Origin: Himantopus leucocephalus
Lineage: Eukaryota > Chordata > Aves > Charadriiformes > Recurvirostridae
Direction: 5' to 3'
Assembly: GCA_003993805.1 (NCBI GenBank)
Contig: RSEF01000003.1
Location: 107,281,150-107,345,149 of the forward strand
Length of the DNA: 64,000 bases
The notes under the pieces were generated by a model, which saw only the letters and a program-made list of their open reading frames with translations, was not told where the DNA came from and searched no databases. The first letter of the stretch is position 1, and every line of letters starts with the position of its first letter. This document shows, piece by piece, positions 26,401 through 39,396 of this stretch. Both the position numbers and the translations under genes were made by a program.

Positions 26401-26974
26401 CAGTGAGGCAAGCTAGAACACCATTTTCTGATAACTTTCATAGTTTTCTTCTTCTCTCATCCTTGCTAATATGATAACAGTGAAACATTTCCAAAGGTTT
26501 TAGAGAGGCCTTTATGGAACGCAGGTGGGAAAAGAAAACACTCTCCACTCCCCCAAATGACCAATCTGATGCGAAAAATATATGCAGAAGAAGGGGCTTA
26601 AATATGAATCCTACATGTCCTGTAATTTGTTTTTCTCCCTTAAAGATAAATTCTACTTTGGATTTAAGAAACCTTCCTGGTGAAATTTTCACTGAATCCA
26701 ATCCACTTTCACAAAATACATTGGTAAAAGCTAACTGAGAATTTTATGAGTAAAAGCTGTGTAGTCCTCTTTTTCTCTTATTTTATTTCTTTTTTAATCA
26801 TCTCTGATCTTAATGATCCTTTGCCACAAATGAAGCTTGAAATAAATATGAACATAAAATATCCAGTTCATGATCTTTGCAAATTGTCAAATTGTCGCAA
26901 GAATATGTATTAACCATAATCACTGAAGCATAAGTTTTGCATGGATTATAAAGTTTATATATTTCACAGGAGAC
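26401..26974. other. No gene recognised
   Basis: AT-rich sequence. Opposing open frames at 26438-26738 overlap almost completely on the two strands and have no motif, so they are taken as chance. Confidence 0.5.
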
Positions 26975-27085
26975 ACTGCTGTTATTCATCCCAGTTTTAT
27001 ATCAAGGTTTTATACAAGTTCAAGTCCATTGACTTTACTGGAGCTTCTCCAAGTTTACACCAGTACAAATGAGAGCAAACAAGAC
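26975..27085 (+). mobile_element. Possible ancient MIR-like SINE tail
   Basis: 'gtccattgactttactggag' followed by 'aagtttacaccagtacaaat' and 'gagagcaaa' is close to the conserved 3' segment of old amniote MIR/CORE-type SINEs (attgacttcaatgg...tttacaccagtgtaa). No 5' tRNA-like promoter part was recognised. Confidence 0.4.
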
Positions 27086-27286
27086 TGACAAACAATAATA
27101 ATTACTAATAATTACTCTTTCTGTAGTTGGGCAAAATATTTTTTGTCAAGAATGTTTTTCAAGTAAGATTTTTTCTGAGAATTTCTACACCTTAAGGGGA
27201 TTTCACACTAGAGAGCAACATCGTTATACTGGTTCTGCATTTAAATTGTTTTCAAATAGTTTAGCATTTATCAAAAATACTTTACT

Positions 27287-27788
27287 GTGTTCAGTTTTTG
27301 GCCCTTCACTACAAGAAAGACATTGAGGTGCTGGAGCATGTCCAAAACAAAGCAACCAAGCTGGTAAAGGCTCTAGAGCACAACTCTTATGAGGAGTGGC
27401 TGAGGGAACTGGGGTTATTTAGTCTGGAGAAAAGGCTCCTCGGGGGAGACCTTATCACTCTCTACAACTACCTGAAAGGAGGTTGTAACGAGGTGGAGGT
27501 TGACCTCTTCTCCCAAGTAACAAGCGACAGGACAAGAGGAAATGGCCTCAAGTCGTGCCAGGGGAGGCTTTGCTTGAATATTAGGAAAAATTTCATCATT
27601 GAAAGGGTTGTCAAGCCTTGGAACAGGTTGTCCAGGGAAGTGGTTGAGCAACCTTTCCTAGAGGTATTTAAAAGACGTGTAGATGGGGTGCTTAGGGACA
27701 TGGTTTAGTGGTGTACTTGTCTGTGTTAGGGTAACAGTTGGACCTGATCTTAAAGGTCTTTTCCAACATAAGCTATTCTATGATGCTA
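27287..27788 (+). mobile_element. CR1 LINE, 5'-truncated, ORF2 C-terminus
   Basis: Sense CR1 with an open frame at 27298-27708 encoding the ORF2 end: '[20 protein letters not shown]', '[20 protein letters not shown]', '[20 protein letters not shown]' and a terminal '[11 protein letters not shown]' before the stop. The 3' UTR ends with 'ttctatgatgctatg'. The frame is unbroken for 136 codons, but the copy starts after the RT domain, so it cannot be active. Confidence 0.9.
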
Positions 27789-30700
27789 TGAAAGAAGAGT
27801 TATTTAGAGCATGTATTATTTTGAAGGATTCTATCTAATCCTATTGTAAAAATTTTAAAATCAAATTCTAAGTACCAGATTGTATTTCTAATTTTAAAAA
27901 CATAATTTAGAAATAATGGAAATGCAAGACATTTCTATACAAGGTAGGCAGCTAACTGTGTCTTGCACCACATCTCTATGTAAATTTTTAAAGTTATTTC
28001 TAGTTGATTGCACAAAAGAGAGAGAAAAAGGAGGTAGAGCACTTCAAATAAGCATTCTCAACCACTGGGATTTATAGGTACTGGTTATTCCTTTTAAAGT
28101 GTTTGGATATACTACACATGACTGAGTGTGATTTATTTTTATAAGTATTAAATTGATCAGTGTCAAGGACATACATAACTTTAATTTCGAAAAAGTATGA
28201 TAATCTTGCTGTACTGATTAGATCAAAGTCTTGAATAAAGATAGTTAATAAAGGAGTCATATTTTTGATGTTTAGTATGATATATATCAATATTTTCTAA
28301 ATTATTCTAGTGACTCTTTAACTATGCCTTCTACCTCCACTGGTTCTTTCTGGATCTTGCAGATTTCCCATGTATACATCAGATTGGTTTTTATGTTTGT
28401 TTTGGAGTACAGATACTATAGATTATACAACCTATAGTAGGACAGAGATAATATCTGAATAAGGATATTTCAGATATGTCATTTCTTGTGAAAGAGCCAA
28501 CTGAATACTTGAGCAGTTATTTCAGGGTTTTTCTTTTCCATAATGTCTTAGGCTCTGCCAGCTGTAGTAAATTACATGGTTCTAGGTCAATGACCCTGGC
28601 TATGAATTATATTCCTTATTCTGTGAAATTGTTAAAATGGTGCCTGGTTCAGTATTGGCTTGAGGCACTCAAAATTCATTCAAAAAATTCCCAGACACAG
28701 CTTTGGAGTTAGCACTTGCCAGGTGCCATGCCCCATAGGCAGCATGGATGCAGTTTCCCTGTATTGGAGGATTAGGGGATGTTCTGGGCTGGAGATTTGA
28801 ACAGATCGTGTAGGTGACCTCAGGAGCAGAGAACAAAAGCTTTTGCTAGTTTACAAGCAGCTATTTAGCTACAAGGGCCGCACCCTTCTGGAGAGAGATC
28901 ATAACCCAGCTCCTCACCGCAGTAGTACCATAGGCTTCTCTGAGGAAATGTGCTCTCCTGCACATTGTATGTTGATTCCTCCTGGTGGGGAAGCTGATCA
29001 AAATTTCTACGTCCTAGGAACAAAATGGAGAAGTCATGTAAATACCAGCAAAATTGCAAAAGCGTGTATTTATGATTCAAGTTCAGTACAATTACTGAAT
29101 GACCATTATCAATATCCAGACATCTTTCTGTTAGAATTTTAAAGACAATTCATTTCTTAATAGAATTATAGTCATTATTTTGGTAAGGGAATTACATTGG
29201 CATGTACAGCCACTCTTAGCTTATACGTGATCGTTTCAGATTCCCTCATAACTACCTCTGTTGGCACCTTTGCTGCTGTAGCCTGAATGACTATGAAGAC
29301 TAAACTGCCTGCTTTATCCTCTGCAGGACAAATTTAGGTAGGCGGAATACAATTATGCTAATCTGAATTTGGCCCAGACAGCAGAGCCAGCATTAGTTTT
29401 CCTGCTGGGATTTTTTCCTCTGTAAAAGTGCAGTAATCTTTCATTAGATAGTCTAGCAATATCTACATCTTCAGCATGGAGCATGGATGTGTACTGAAGC
29501 ATAGTACAACTGTTTCAAAAGGAAAAATAAATAAATTAGAAACACCCTTAATAATCTCAGTGGAACAGATTCCCAGGAGAGCTTCATTAAAATTGCCCCA
29601 TTTAAAAATAGGTGTTAAAAATGCAACCACTCAAAACACTCAGATATATTATTAAACACTATCACACAAATGAGTAATTTACAATTAATAACCAAATAGT
29701 ATAATTAAAGAGCTTTAATGGTTCAATTTGCTTTATCCTTCTTTTCCTTCCTCAATCCTTTAAGAAGGATTGACTAATGACTTTTTCCTCCTGTAAAAAT
29801 TTTCTGTCCTCTAGTAAGGGATTACAAGCCTGAATATTTCCATACCTGATTTTCTTCAAGTTTTTCCTTACTTCCAAGATAGGTTGTTCTGCACCATCAA
29901 CTGCTACGTTCTTCATTTTTAGATTCAAATATAGCTTTGGCATTTTAAATGTGGTACACTGATGTTTTTGAAGTAGTCTGTTTTTAATGGGTTTCAATTA
30001 GACCATGATGTCCACTCTACTTAAGCTACTTACAAAAAAATTATACATAAAAAATGTTATTGTATTGGTCCTTCTACACATAGATTTTTTTTCCCTTGCA
30101 TTTCACTGCTATCATAAGGTGTCAATACATAAACTGCAACATCAAGTAACTTGTGTCCCCCATCTCCTGGATTTTAGTCTCTTGATCTTCCCTGTTGCAG
30201 CAATATTAACCCCTGGGTGTTATTTTTGAGTGAACTATCTATTTTCCATGGAACAGGTGCTATTTTGGTGATAGTTCACTCCTGACACTGCTCGTAAGGG
30301 TAACATGGAAGTTCTCACACCCAGTTTGATGCCATTCACCTATATATTTTATCACGCTATTCCAGCAGGTCTCTTTGCAGAGCTCCCACTCACATACCTT
30401 CATGACACATATAACTCGTACGATTTTTACTGTAGTATGAAAGTGTCATTATGGAAGTTTGACAGCTCACACATGATTTCAAGCCTTGGGACTGAAAAAT
30501 CATAGAAAACCCAATCATTATTTCTCTTGGTCTCAAGAGTATAATGTATTATATATAAAAAATATATTATGAAAAAAATACAATTACACTGGCTGTATTG
30601 TGCTTTAAAGGAAACTGCTCAAGTGATGCAGAATGATCACACACGTACTACTCAAGGCAAGCACCTTTAAAGCAGACAGCCTGAACTCATGCGTCAGCGC

Positions 30701-33700
30701 AGTTGACCTGACTCTGAGCTGTACTGTGATCAGTATTTCAAAACATAGAGGTTCTTCCTCTTTTCTGTCTTTTAGTTTATTTCCTTGTGTCTTTGTTTTA
30801 GTATGAGGATCGCCTTATCTGTGACTGAATAGTCATTCGTCTACTTACTGACATTTAGTAGGAGAGCTTGGCACAGGTAAACTCTGTGGTTTCTACTAGC
30901 TTTTTCCTTGTAGGAAGTCCATTCTGGAGAGAAAATGAAAGGAAGGGTTCTGGACAACTCTTGTGAATTTAGCTCTTTGCACTGTCTGAACTTCAACAGT
31001 TAGCTGAAGTCACCCGTAAGATCTGACTTGGGCAAAACCTTGAGTGTCATTTGCAGATTTAAAGGCACAGTTTTAAGTATGTGTCGAATAAAACGAAGCT
31101 GACAGAAGTAGGATTTTTGACAGAGCATAAATAAAATTCCATTCTAGATCCACAGATACTAATGTTTGTAGATAGTACTGGTTTTCAGTGCCTTCATATA
31201 ATAAAGAAAAAAGAAATAGCACTGGAGGGTTACAATGCTATTTGTCTCCTATCAGGTTTACATCCATAAATATGCATTCTGTAATTAATTTTCAAATTAG
31301 TTCTATCAGAAATGCTATGAAAAACATATCTTTGGATTTCCAGGAAGTGTCTGTACATCTGACTAGAGGTTACCTTTAAAGCTGTTGGTAAACTGCTGTT
31401 AGCAGCGGAAACCAGAACAATCTCTGAGTACTACGGCATTTTCTTTGGCAGAAATTGTTACAGTGTTAACAGTTAAATCATTGGATATGATAAAAAATAG
31501 CTTCTTGGCCAAGCCAGAGTATTTCCTACAGAATACTGTCTGTTCCTACATATGTATGTATTTTAAATATCTGTTCAGTTCACAGAAATATATTTTTGAC
31601 AAGTTGCCCTGTCTATGTCTTGTAGGGGAAATTTGTTATTATGATGATAACCAGAAAAGTAAAACCATATTTTAATATAATTACATCAAATAATTTTTAA
31701 ACTCTATGAAAACACCTTTTTAAGCATTCTAATACAGATATCAGTAAATTAGTTACATCTGACACAGTAATTACCCTTGTTAATCAGTAACTGCTAATTG
31801 ACCTATTCAAACTGACATGAACAGGTGAAACATTGCTAGGATATTAGATCAAGTTTAAGAGTCTAACTCAAAAACTTTTGTGTTGTAGAGGTTTTGATGT
31901 GCTTGCAAAGTGTGTGACTTGCCCAGCAGTAACTATGTTGGGATTGAAGTGTACAATGAAAAGTATCTGCATAACAATAATACAAAACCAAGCACTTACA
32001 TTTACAAACACTGTTTGTCCTGGTTTTCAGACTCACAGAAATTGGAAAACTTCCATGGTAACCTCGATTAGGAAGCTTGGCAGGAGACACCAGAAAAAGA
32101 GGCACAAAACAACCTCTAACCTTGGATCTGAAAGCAACGGGGAAAGTGTGTTATTGGTTTCACCTGCACAGGGCCAAGATGTGGGTTTGGCCTCTGTCTG
32201 ATGTAAATAACCTGCAGATATTAGTGTGCTTCTTGGCATGGCTTTGGCCGGATCATTTGGCACTCCCCAGCCTAGTTCAGGGAAGAGCACGTGCTAGGGA
32301 CCGTTCCTGCTAGACAGTTTGGAGAAGGTTATTCTATACTGGAGACAAAAGCTGATTTTGCCACTATGGAAGCAAACCATGACACTCCATCCTACTCATC
32401 TCCTGGGCCAGTGACATTAGACTGTTTTAGTCTATGCTAGGCTACATATGTTTTAGGGAAGCAGGTGAAAAGACTGCTTTTCTAAGGCAGTCAACTGAAG
32501 AGTCATCTAGAACCATTCTGTAGTAAATATCAACAAGCTCATTAGGTTACAGAAGGTGCTTTTGAGTAAGAGAATCCAGCAGTTAGGTCCTTCTTACCCT
32601 CTGGTTTCCTTGTCATACAACATGTATCTATCTCTGTCTTGGTCCCTTTCTGGCGCAATATACCTGCTGAATCACCCTTGCTCCTTGAGAATATCCGGAC
32701 TGCATCCCCTGACAATAAAATAGCTCCTAAGAGAAGGAATGGCTGCATAGTTATCTTTTTATAAAGCCCTGATGTTAGATTGATGTTTGGTCTATACATA
32801 GCCTTCCTCATCGGATTTCCTGTTTTATGCATTTATCAACAGTTTCTGTTTATTCTTTTATTCTTTGTTGTTGGGTTTTTTTGCTTTGTTTTGTTTTTCC
32901 CCTGGTGCATATCAGCCTGTTCAACCCCAAAACAGAGGAAAGTGCTATCAAATGTTATCTGCCTACCTCAAGATTTTTTCAGTTACAAGTCTGAAAACCT
33001 TTTTGTTATATAAGTAAAACTATTGTACATGTGCCTTTATGTGACAGTTGATGAAGGCACTTCACCATCCCCAGCATAGTTTAGAGTGGCCAGAAAAAAA
33101 CAGTGACCAGCATCTTCAAAACAGCAGTCATAAAGAACTGACATCCACAAAAGGATTGTGGATCCATTGAGACTAAAGTGAGTATTGATCAGATATAGAT
33201 GTCAAAGTTAAAATGTAAAGAGTTCAGAAGGACTGCATCATCCCATAGTTGTCCACGTTCCCACAAAGAAAGTTTTGTTATCACAACAGTTCTGTTTGTA
33301 CAAGGACCCAGAACCAGCACGGCCTAGACCAAACATCTTGAAACTTATGGGTAAATCCAATGAAGATCTTGAAGTTAAACACTTCTTTGTCTTTGTTGAC
33401 TTAAGTATCCAATATTTTATGTGCAAGTAGACAACACTTAAAACATGAGCAGCACTGCATTCTGTAGACACCTAAGTCAGTCTGTGCCTTCTATCCTTCC
33501 ATTAAAAACTGGTGAGAATAATATTCACCAAAGATGTGGAAAACCTCAGTTGAATGTTCCCTCATTAACTCTCCATTTTCCAGTAAAAAAATGCTTCAGG
33601 ATGGAAGTTTCTAGAAGAAGCTGTGCTTGAGGTTCACTGAGGCAAAGAGAGGAAACTCTAGCCTCTAAGCAATCAGTTAACATACCTGAAAGAGGGAGAC

Positions 33701-36700
33701 CTGAATTTCGTTTTTTGCTCTCAAGATTGTTAATTTGTTTTATACTTTGACTATTAATTGCACATATTTAGATTGTTCCTTGCTGTTCAGGGCAGGGGGG
33801 AAGGAAAAAAAAAAAAGAATGAGTGTCTGATATTCATCTCCTTTCAGTCAAGGATTAGGCATCTGAGCTGTAAGGTCAACGGGGGTGTATAATTACAGTC
33901 ACTACTTTCTTTCGCCTAATGATTGCATAGTCATGCTGGATGTTGTGAGTTTTAATTTTTGTTTCATGCCTAATAGAGGTAGTTTAGGTACACATTTCAG
34001 AAATGAGGAGCTTGAAAGGTTATGTTGCTAAATTTGCACATACCTAAATCGCTTTTTCGGTTTAGCTCTCAAAGACCTTTCATCTTCAGATCCTAAGAAA
34101 GGGAATAAAAAATTCATTATCACTACTGTTGCAAAATGAGAGGTTAAAGTTCAACCATCTTCAAATCTATATTGCTCCTTAGAGATATCTACCTAGACAG
34201 AAAATTTGAAAGATAAACTTAGACTATATGCTTAATCTTTAGTTAATTAAAATTTGATGAGACGCATACATTGCATCTGAACATGATAGTACTGACAAAT
34301 AAATTGTAAATTTACTAGTTTATGTTTCCACTGTGGCTAAATCTGTCAACAACATCCATGAGTTGCATTAGTGCAAAAAGAGAATGCCTCTGTTCAAATA
34401 TACAATATTTTGTACTGAAAAAAATTCCTTTGGAATTTGCACTGCAACTTTCCTATCTAAAATATGTCTTGAATCTCACAGAAGCTGTTGTGTTTTCCTT
34501 TAAAAACACTAGATCTCAAGTTATCTGGGTTCATGAATAACCGTGTTTCCTCAGAAGGAAGTAACAGCTCTCAGGAATTCAGTGAAAAACTTAAATGTGA
34601 CACAATTTAATCCTATAAATATGTAATCCAAAACCTCTTTTTTTTTTTTTAATTTAACTATTCCATTATTTTGTGGATCTGACGCTTTACTTTTGAACAT
34701 TAAGGATTAAGAATACTTATACCATTTTAATTGTACTTCTTTAGTGTTTTCTGTTCTGTCAATTGCACCTGAACCTTTGCAAAGGTTATAAACAAGAATG
34801 CAGAACAAAATCAGTCAGAAAAGACAGTAGAGCGGAGGAGGTAAAAAAAATATTAAAGGAGAATAACAGGAGAATAACTCTTTCTTTTTTCATTACTTGT
34901 CTAATTGTTATAACATTTGATTTTACTATAAAGACAGATGGAAAGACAAAGTACAGTAAGTTTAACGAGAAGTATAAACCTGAAGAGCTCTGGCACTGAA
35001 GTGAAGCAAGTTCTGTAATGTATTGTATATCATCTGTATATGTTCTGTAGGCAGTGTATATCATCTTCAAACATGTCTGACATACTCAAGCAGCACTTCA
35101 CTGTAATAGAAAACCACCCAAACAAATATTCTGCATTGAATCAATATGTAATTTTCCTGGTTAGTGATGTATTTAGGTAGAATTGCTGTTAAATGTGAGA
35201 ACATTGCTGTTGGGTTCAGAAAGTGCTGTCAAAATTGTTCAGGCTTTGATCTTTTGTGATCAGAGAAGCTAGGAGCATCAAGCCCAGTCTGGAATAGGTT
35301 CTTCCATCATCGGTGAATAAACCAGTTACTGAAGGAAGCAATGCTCATTCTTTAATAGATTAAATTATATAAAAGTTTATGAGTTTTCAATTGTTAAACT
35401 AGAATTATCAATATATAGTGGAAATATTCTTACATTTTTATAATGGTCTTATATTGTAATAAACAAGTTCATAATTCTGAATAAAGACTGCACTTTCAAA
35501 GATAATAAAATACCACAAAAATGTAGTGATCTTTTGAAAAAAAAATACAAAAAAAGTCTTAAAATAATCTCTTTATGCTTCTATATAATTTTTTTCTTTT
35601 CACAGCATTTTTGTGATTGTTTGCACTGATATATACAAAGAACAAGAAAGGCTTGGTGAGATCTTATTTGTGTTCTCTTCTGCCTACACTTCAGGAGGGG
35701 TATCTTCCATTTAAAAAGAGAAAAAGTGCTCGTATAGTAAACTGGGCAATGCATGCTCTTCAAGGAGAGCACCCGTTTGCATACCCTGTGGAGGTTTCAC
35801 AAATGTAACTACATATAAACGTTTGGTACAGTCAAAGTCAAATGACAGTGTAGGTATTCTACACTACTTAAGAAAACAAACCATTATGCATAATATATGC
35901 GAACAGTGTAAAGAAAGAAAACTGTTTTTTCCAGGGATCTGCTGTCTATCTCCCCTCTGAGAAGAACCCCAGTTCTTCAGCATATCTTTTACAATTTTTC
36001 TGTTCCTGCTGTTCTTCCACCTGCTTTCTTTAAAAAAATATTTTTAAAATAATTTACAAATATGTCCATCTCCCTCCACAGTTTCCTACTCTTCTTCACC
36101 CCTGGACCCCTGAAGCAAAAGATAGGAAGTCTTGCAGCTTGCTAGGAGAAATTAATATGGTGATAGACTGTATGGCAGGCCAAAAAAAGAGATAACTGTT
36201 GCACCCATCTTATTTTCTTGGTGAAGGTGTTAATTTCCACCCTCTCTCCCAGCCATCGACTACACTTCATGAAACTTAATATTTCATAGAAATTTAGTAT
36301 CTTTGAGACCTTAACCCACCTGTCAAATTTGATTGAAAATGCACAGTGAGATCGAATGTTATTAAAGGAAACTGACAGATGTGGAGAGAAACAGATGGAC
36401 AAAAAAAGCTATTATGTAAGACTTATTCACTTAGGAAATTAAATTAAAAGTCCAGTTTGGGATTAGCTGGTTATTTTGAGCAGGTATGGAGTGCTATTTA
36501 CATTCCATAATATGTTTATTGCACTTTTGAACACTCTAATTGCAGCTTATTATCTTTCATTAAGTCTGGAACGGAATATCTTCCTATTAAACTATGTTTA
36601 AACATGATGTTACAGTGAAAAGTAATTATCTTTCCTTAACTATTTTAGCAAAGGTATTTTATACTTCCCAAGTTAGGAGACCCAGCTTGGTTGTCTCCGC

Positions 36701-37294
36701 TTACCTACATGAAAAAAAATACTTCATCAGTCCATGTTTCATGGCTTGTATTTAGGGAAAGTGGAACTAAAATTCACAGTGACATCCAAATCGAGCCCTG
36801 CAATTACAGTACATGCACTTACAAAACTAACTTATTAAGGGGAGAGTGCACTTTCTAGCTAATAGAAAGATACGATTGACAAGGAATAAATCTAAAGCTT
36901 GTTTTTGTTTCCTAATGGCTTTGGCTTGCAGGCATAGACTTCACGTAGTCATTTAGCTTCATTTTTTCCATCTCTTCAAGGCATCAAACAATCTATCAAT
37001 TAGGAACAGTAGTAGGAACTGTGAGCACTGCCAAAATCTTGAAATAATGATTTTGGGAAGGAGTGGAAAGGAATCAGTTTGTGTTTCTGAAACAAACTTT
37101 GCCCATGTTTTAAGATTTTTGTGTTGTGTTATATGTATTATATAATACAAACTCTAAATAAAATTTAAAAGAGACTTAAATTCTCCCAGTAACTGCTCTG
37201 GAAGTTTATTTTGGGAAAGCTCATCTTGATAATGCTTCAGTTGTCTTACTTTGCAAGTTTAAGCAATCATTATTCCCAAATACTTTATTCCCCT
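27789..37294. other. Long stretch without recognisable gene
   Basis: About 9.5 kb of AT-rich non-coding DNA. 28700-29000 is somewhat more GC-rich and carries a 99-codon plus-strand frame (28843-29142) without a known domain. 32020-32310 opens with 'tgtcctggttttcag', which recalls an LTR start, but nothing after it matches the other LTRs. Poly-A or poly-T runs occur near 33798 and 34639. No exon could be supported. Confidence 0.5.
29330..29640. other. Candidate conserved non-coding element
   Basis: Contains 'attatgctaatctgaatttg' (octamer-like ATGCTAAT, a POU-type core, near 29352), several ATTA cores and 'ctgctgggattttttcctct'. It has no repeat signatures. The composition is like an enhancer. 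This is inference only. Confidence 0.2.
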
Positions 37295-37325
37295 CCCCCC
37301 CCCCCCCCCCCCCCCCNTCCGTGCG

Positions 37326-37357
<32 letters not shown>
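37295..37357. repeat. Poly-C tract with one embedded N
   Basis: C22 (37295-37316), a single N (37317), 'tccgtgcgtgtg', then C28 (37330-37357). The lone N and the runs suggest a consensus problem in a long C/G homopolymer. The true length is uncertain. The minus strand is a G-rich run able to form quadruplex structure. Confidence 0.85.
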
Positions 37358-37664
37358 GCCTTATTTAAACTAAAGCTCAACTGCATTGCTGTCACTTGTG
37401 ACATATGAAAGCAATATATAAGGAAATTGCAAAACAGAACACCAAGTGGGAACCCCATCTTATATGGTACCAACACTATTACTACATTTCATCTAATTTG
37501 GAAAAGAGATTTTTGCCACTTCTAAACAAGAATTAACTCTGATTTTTGCCCTTATAATACCAAAAGAAAACTTGTACATTAGACTAGACCACAACTAGAA
37601 CAGTTTAGTTCAGAGAGGTCAGCAGAAGCTAATTACAATATAGAAACTCCTCCAAGACTATTGG

Positions 37665-37715
37665 CTTTGACCCAACTTGAACTGATCTTGTTGGACTTAG
37701 TGGGAGTTTTCTGCC
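37665..37715 (+). mobile_element. Possible fragment of old SINE tail
   Basis: 'ttggacttagtgggagtttt' with 'ctgcca' resembles the 'ttgacttcagtgggagtttt' segment of old amniote MIR-like SINEs. Only about 50 bp can be aligned by eye, so this is tentative. Confidence 0.25.
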
Positions 37716-38079
37716 AATTTCTCTAGCTTGCCACTACTGATTTAACAAAAATCATTATTGTTTGTAATTCACACTAAGTTAAGGTATAACATTTTAAAAT
37801 TTTTGCATGTCTACCTTGTTGGGGGAAAGAAAAAAAAAAAACCCTAATTATTGTTTAGTTAAATCTAATTGGTGTTCCTGTAGGTATGTATTTGCATTAA
37901 CAATTTGTGAATTATATTTGTGAATATAAGAAATTGTGAATAAGTACATAAATGAAGAAAATATATAAATACAAATAGTTTTAATATCATAGTATATGAA
38001 ATAAGACTTAGAAAAATGGGACCAGGTTGTGTAAGTGCAATGAAAAAGTTTATGAATTATAAAAGTCTGCTTTTTGGAC

Positions 38080-38340
38080 TTTTATTGCAATAACTTTCAT
38101 TGAATGTTTTTCCCCTCTCTTTTTTAACTAAAAGAGAGACCTCACTGGTATTAGCAAAGGCCAATAAAAGCTACTTTTATTGTGAGTGAAGAGGCGCTGC
38201 TGCCTCACATCATTAGAACCAATTTCTTGGCTCCCAGAAGACACAGCTTAATTGATAAAACATTAGTGTGATAGAGAGCATTTGTCAAAAGTTTGACTTC
38301 TGGACCTACTTGAACTTAATGAAAATGAGCTGAAGTTTTT
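38080..38340. other. Candidate conserved non-coding element
   Basis: Compact repeat-free block with 'ccaataaaagctacttttat' (a CCAAT-like plus CDX/HOX-like TTTAT core), 'gaggcgctgctgcctcac' and 'cttaattgataaaacattag'. The local mixture of GC and TAAT cores is unlike the flanking low-complexity AT sequence. Conservation is untested. Confidence 0.25.
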
Positions 38341-38780
38341 TTTAAAACTACCACTTCTTGAAAAAGAAGTTCTATTTTTTCTTTACTATTTTGTATCTAT
38401 TATCTGTAGAATTTTTGTATTTTATAATGGAAAATACAATTATTTATTTTTTAAGATAGATTGTTCTGAATCCTATGATGCATGTAATTTAACTTTTTAT
38501 TATGAATGATCTCTTTGTAGTTCTCTCTGGTCTTCTAATGAATTATTATTATAGTTCTGATTTGGTTTTAACTTACTTCTGTAATTATTTTCTCAAAAGC
38601 TATTGCTCCTCTACATATCATAACAGCCTTCAGGTTTCTAATATGTTCTTCTAACATATTTTGGTTCACCTTTAGTGAAGTAAGGTCCTATGGTCACACT
38701 TGCTGCAGCAGCTGAAGACCAAACCATACCTTTCTAAAAAAAAAAATTATCAGTGAGGAGCTATACAATTATAATGAATT

Positions 38781-39185
38781 ATGAAATCATAGAAATATCA
38801 TAAGGAGGTAATATCCAAAGTTAATGTAGTCCAATTTTGTCCTAACCCGATAAACTACCCTGACAGGTACATATTTAGTCTTTCCTTCAGAAATAAGGGT
38901 GGAAGGATATTCCACCCAGCCCCATTGTGTATCATTTCAGGGTTTAGTTGCCCTTGTAGTAAGTAGAATTTTTCTAATAATCAATAAAAATATTTGCTGA
39001 AAATTGAATTGTTGACTTCAAATCTTTATAAAAAAAAGTTAAAACCAAAACACTAATATATCATCATAGTCTTTTCCTTTCTAGACTGAACAAAACCAGT
39101 TCCTTACTTCCCACTGTAGACCATGTTTTCCCAACTTCTTGTCGTTGTTGTTGTTGTGCTATTCTTTCACCAATTACTCTATACT
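38781..39185 (-). mobile_element. Old CR1/L3-like LINE fragment
   Basis: The antisense tail 'gaaatcatagaaatatcata' is followed by 'ccctgacaggtacatattta', 'gtagaatttttctaataatc' and 'ctagactgaacaaaaccagt', in the order expected for the 3' UTR and ORF2 end of an old CR1. Indels and substitutions are frequent and no frame survives. A short GTT run (39144-39158) lies in its upstream part. Confidence 0.6.
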
Positions 39186-39339
39186 ATGTTGTAAATGTGA
39201 GAACTCATTATATACTTCTTCTGAAGACTTATTAAACCAAACAGAGAAGAATAATTCCTCTATCTAATGAAAAATATCCATGTCCCAGAATGAGATTTTA
39301 TTTGTTGACTTTATTGACATGTTGTGATGTAGTAGAAAG

Positions 39340-39396
39340 TTTGTTTTGTTTTGTTTTGGGGTTTTTTGGGGGGCTGAGGGGGCTGGGGGAGAGGGG
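39340..39396 (+). repeat. TTTTG run followed by G-quadruplex motif
   Basis: About four TTTTG units (39340-39357) run into five G blocks: 39358-39361 (4), 39368-39373 (6), 39378-39382 (5), 39385-39389 (5) and 39393-39396 (4), with loops of 6, 4, 2 and 3 bases. The last four blocks satisfy the usual G-quadruplex pattern on the plus strand. No promoter or gene adjoins it. Confidence 0.8.

Noticed and set aside
32023..32310. Possible LTR start 'tgtcctggttttcag'
   Set aside because: No TATA or poly(A) part in the right order, no similarity beyond the first 15 bases, and no target-site duplication found.
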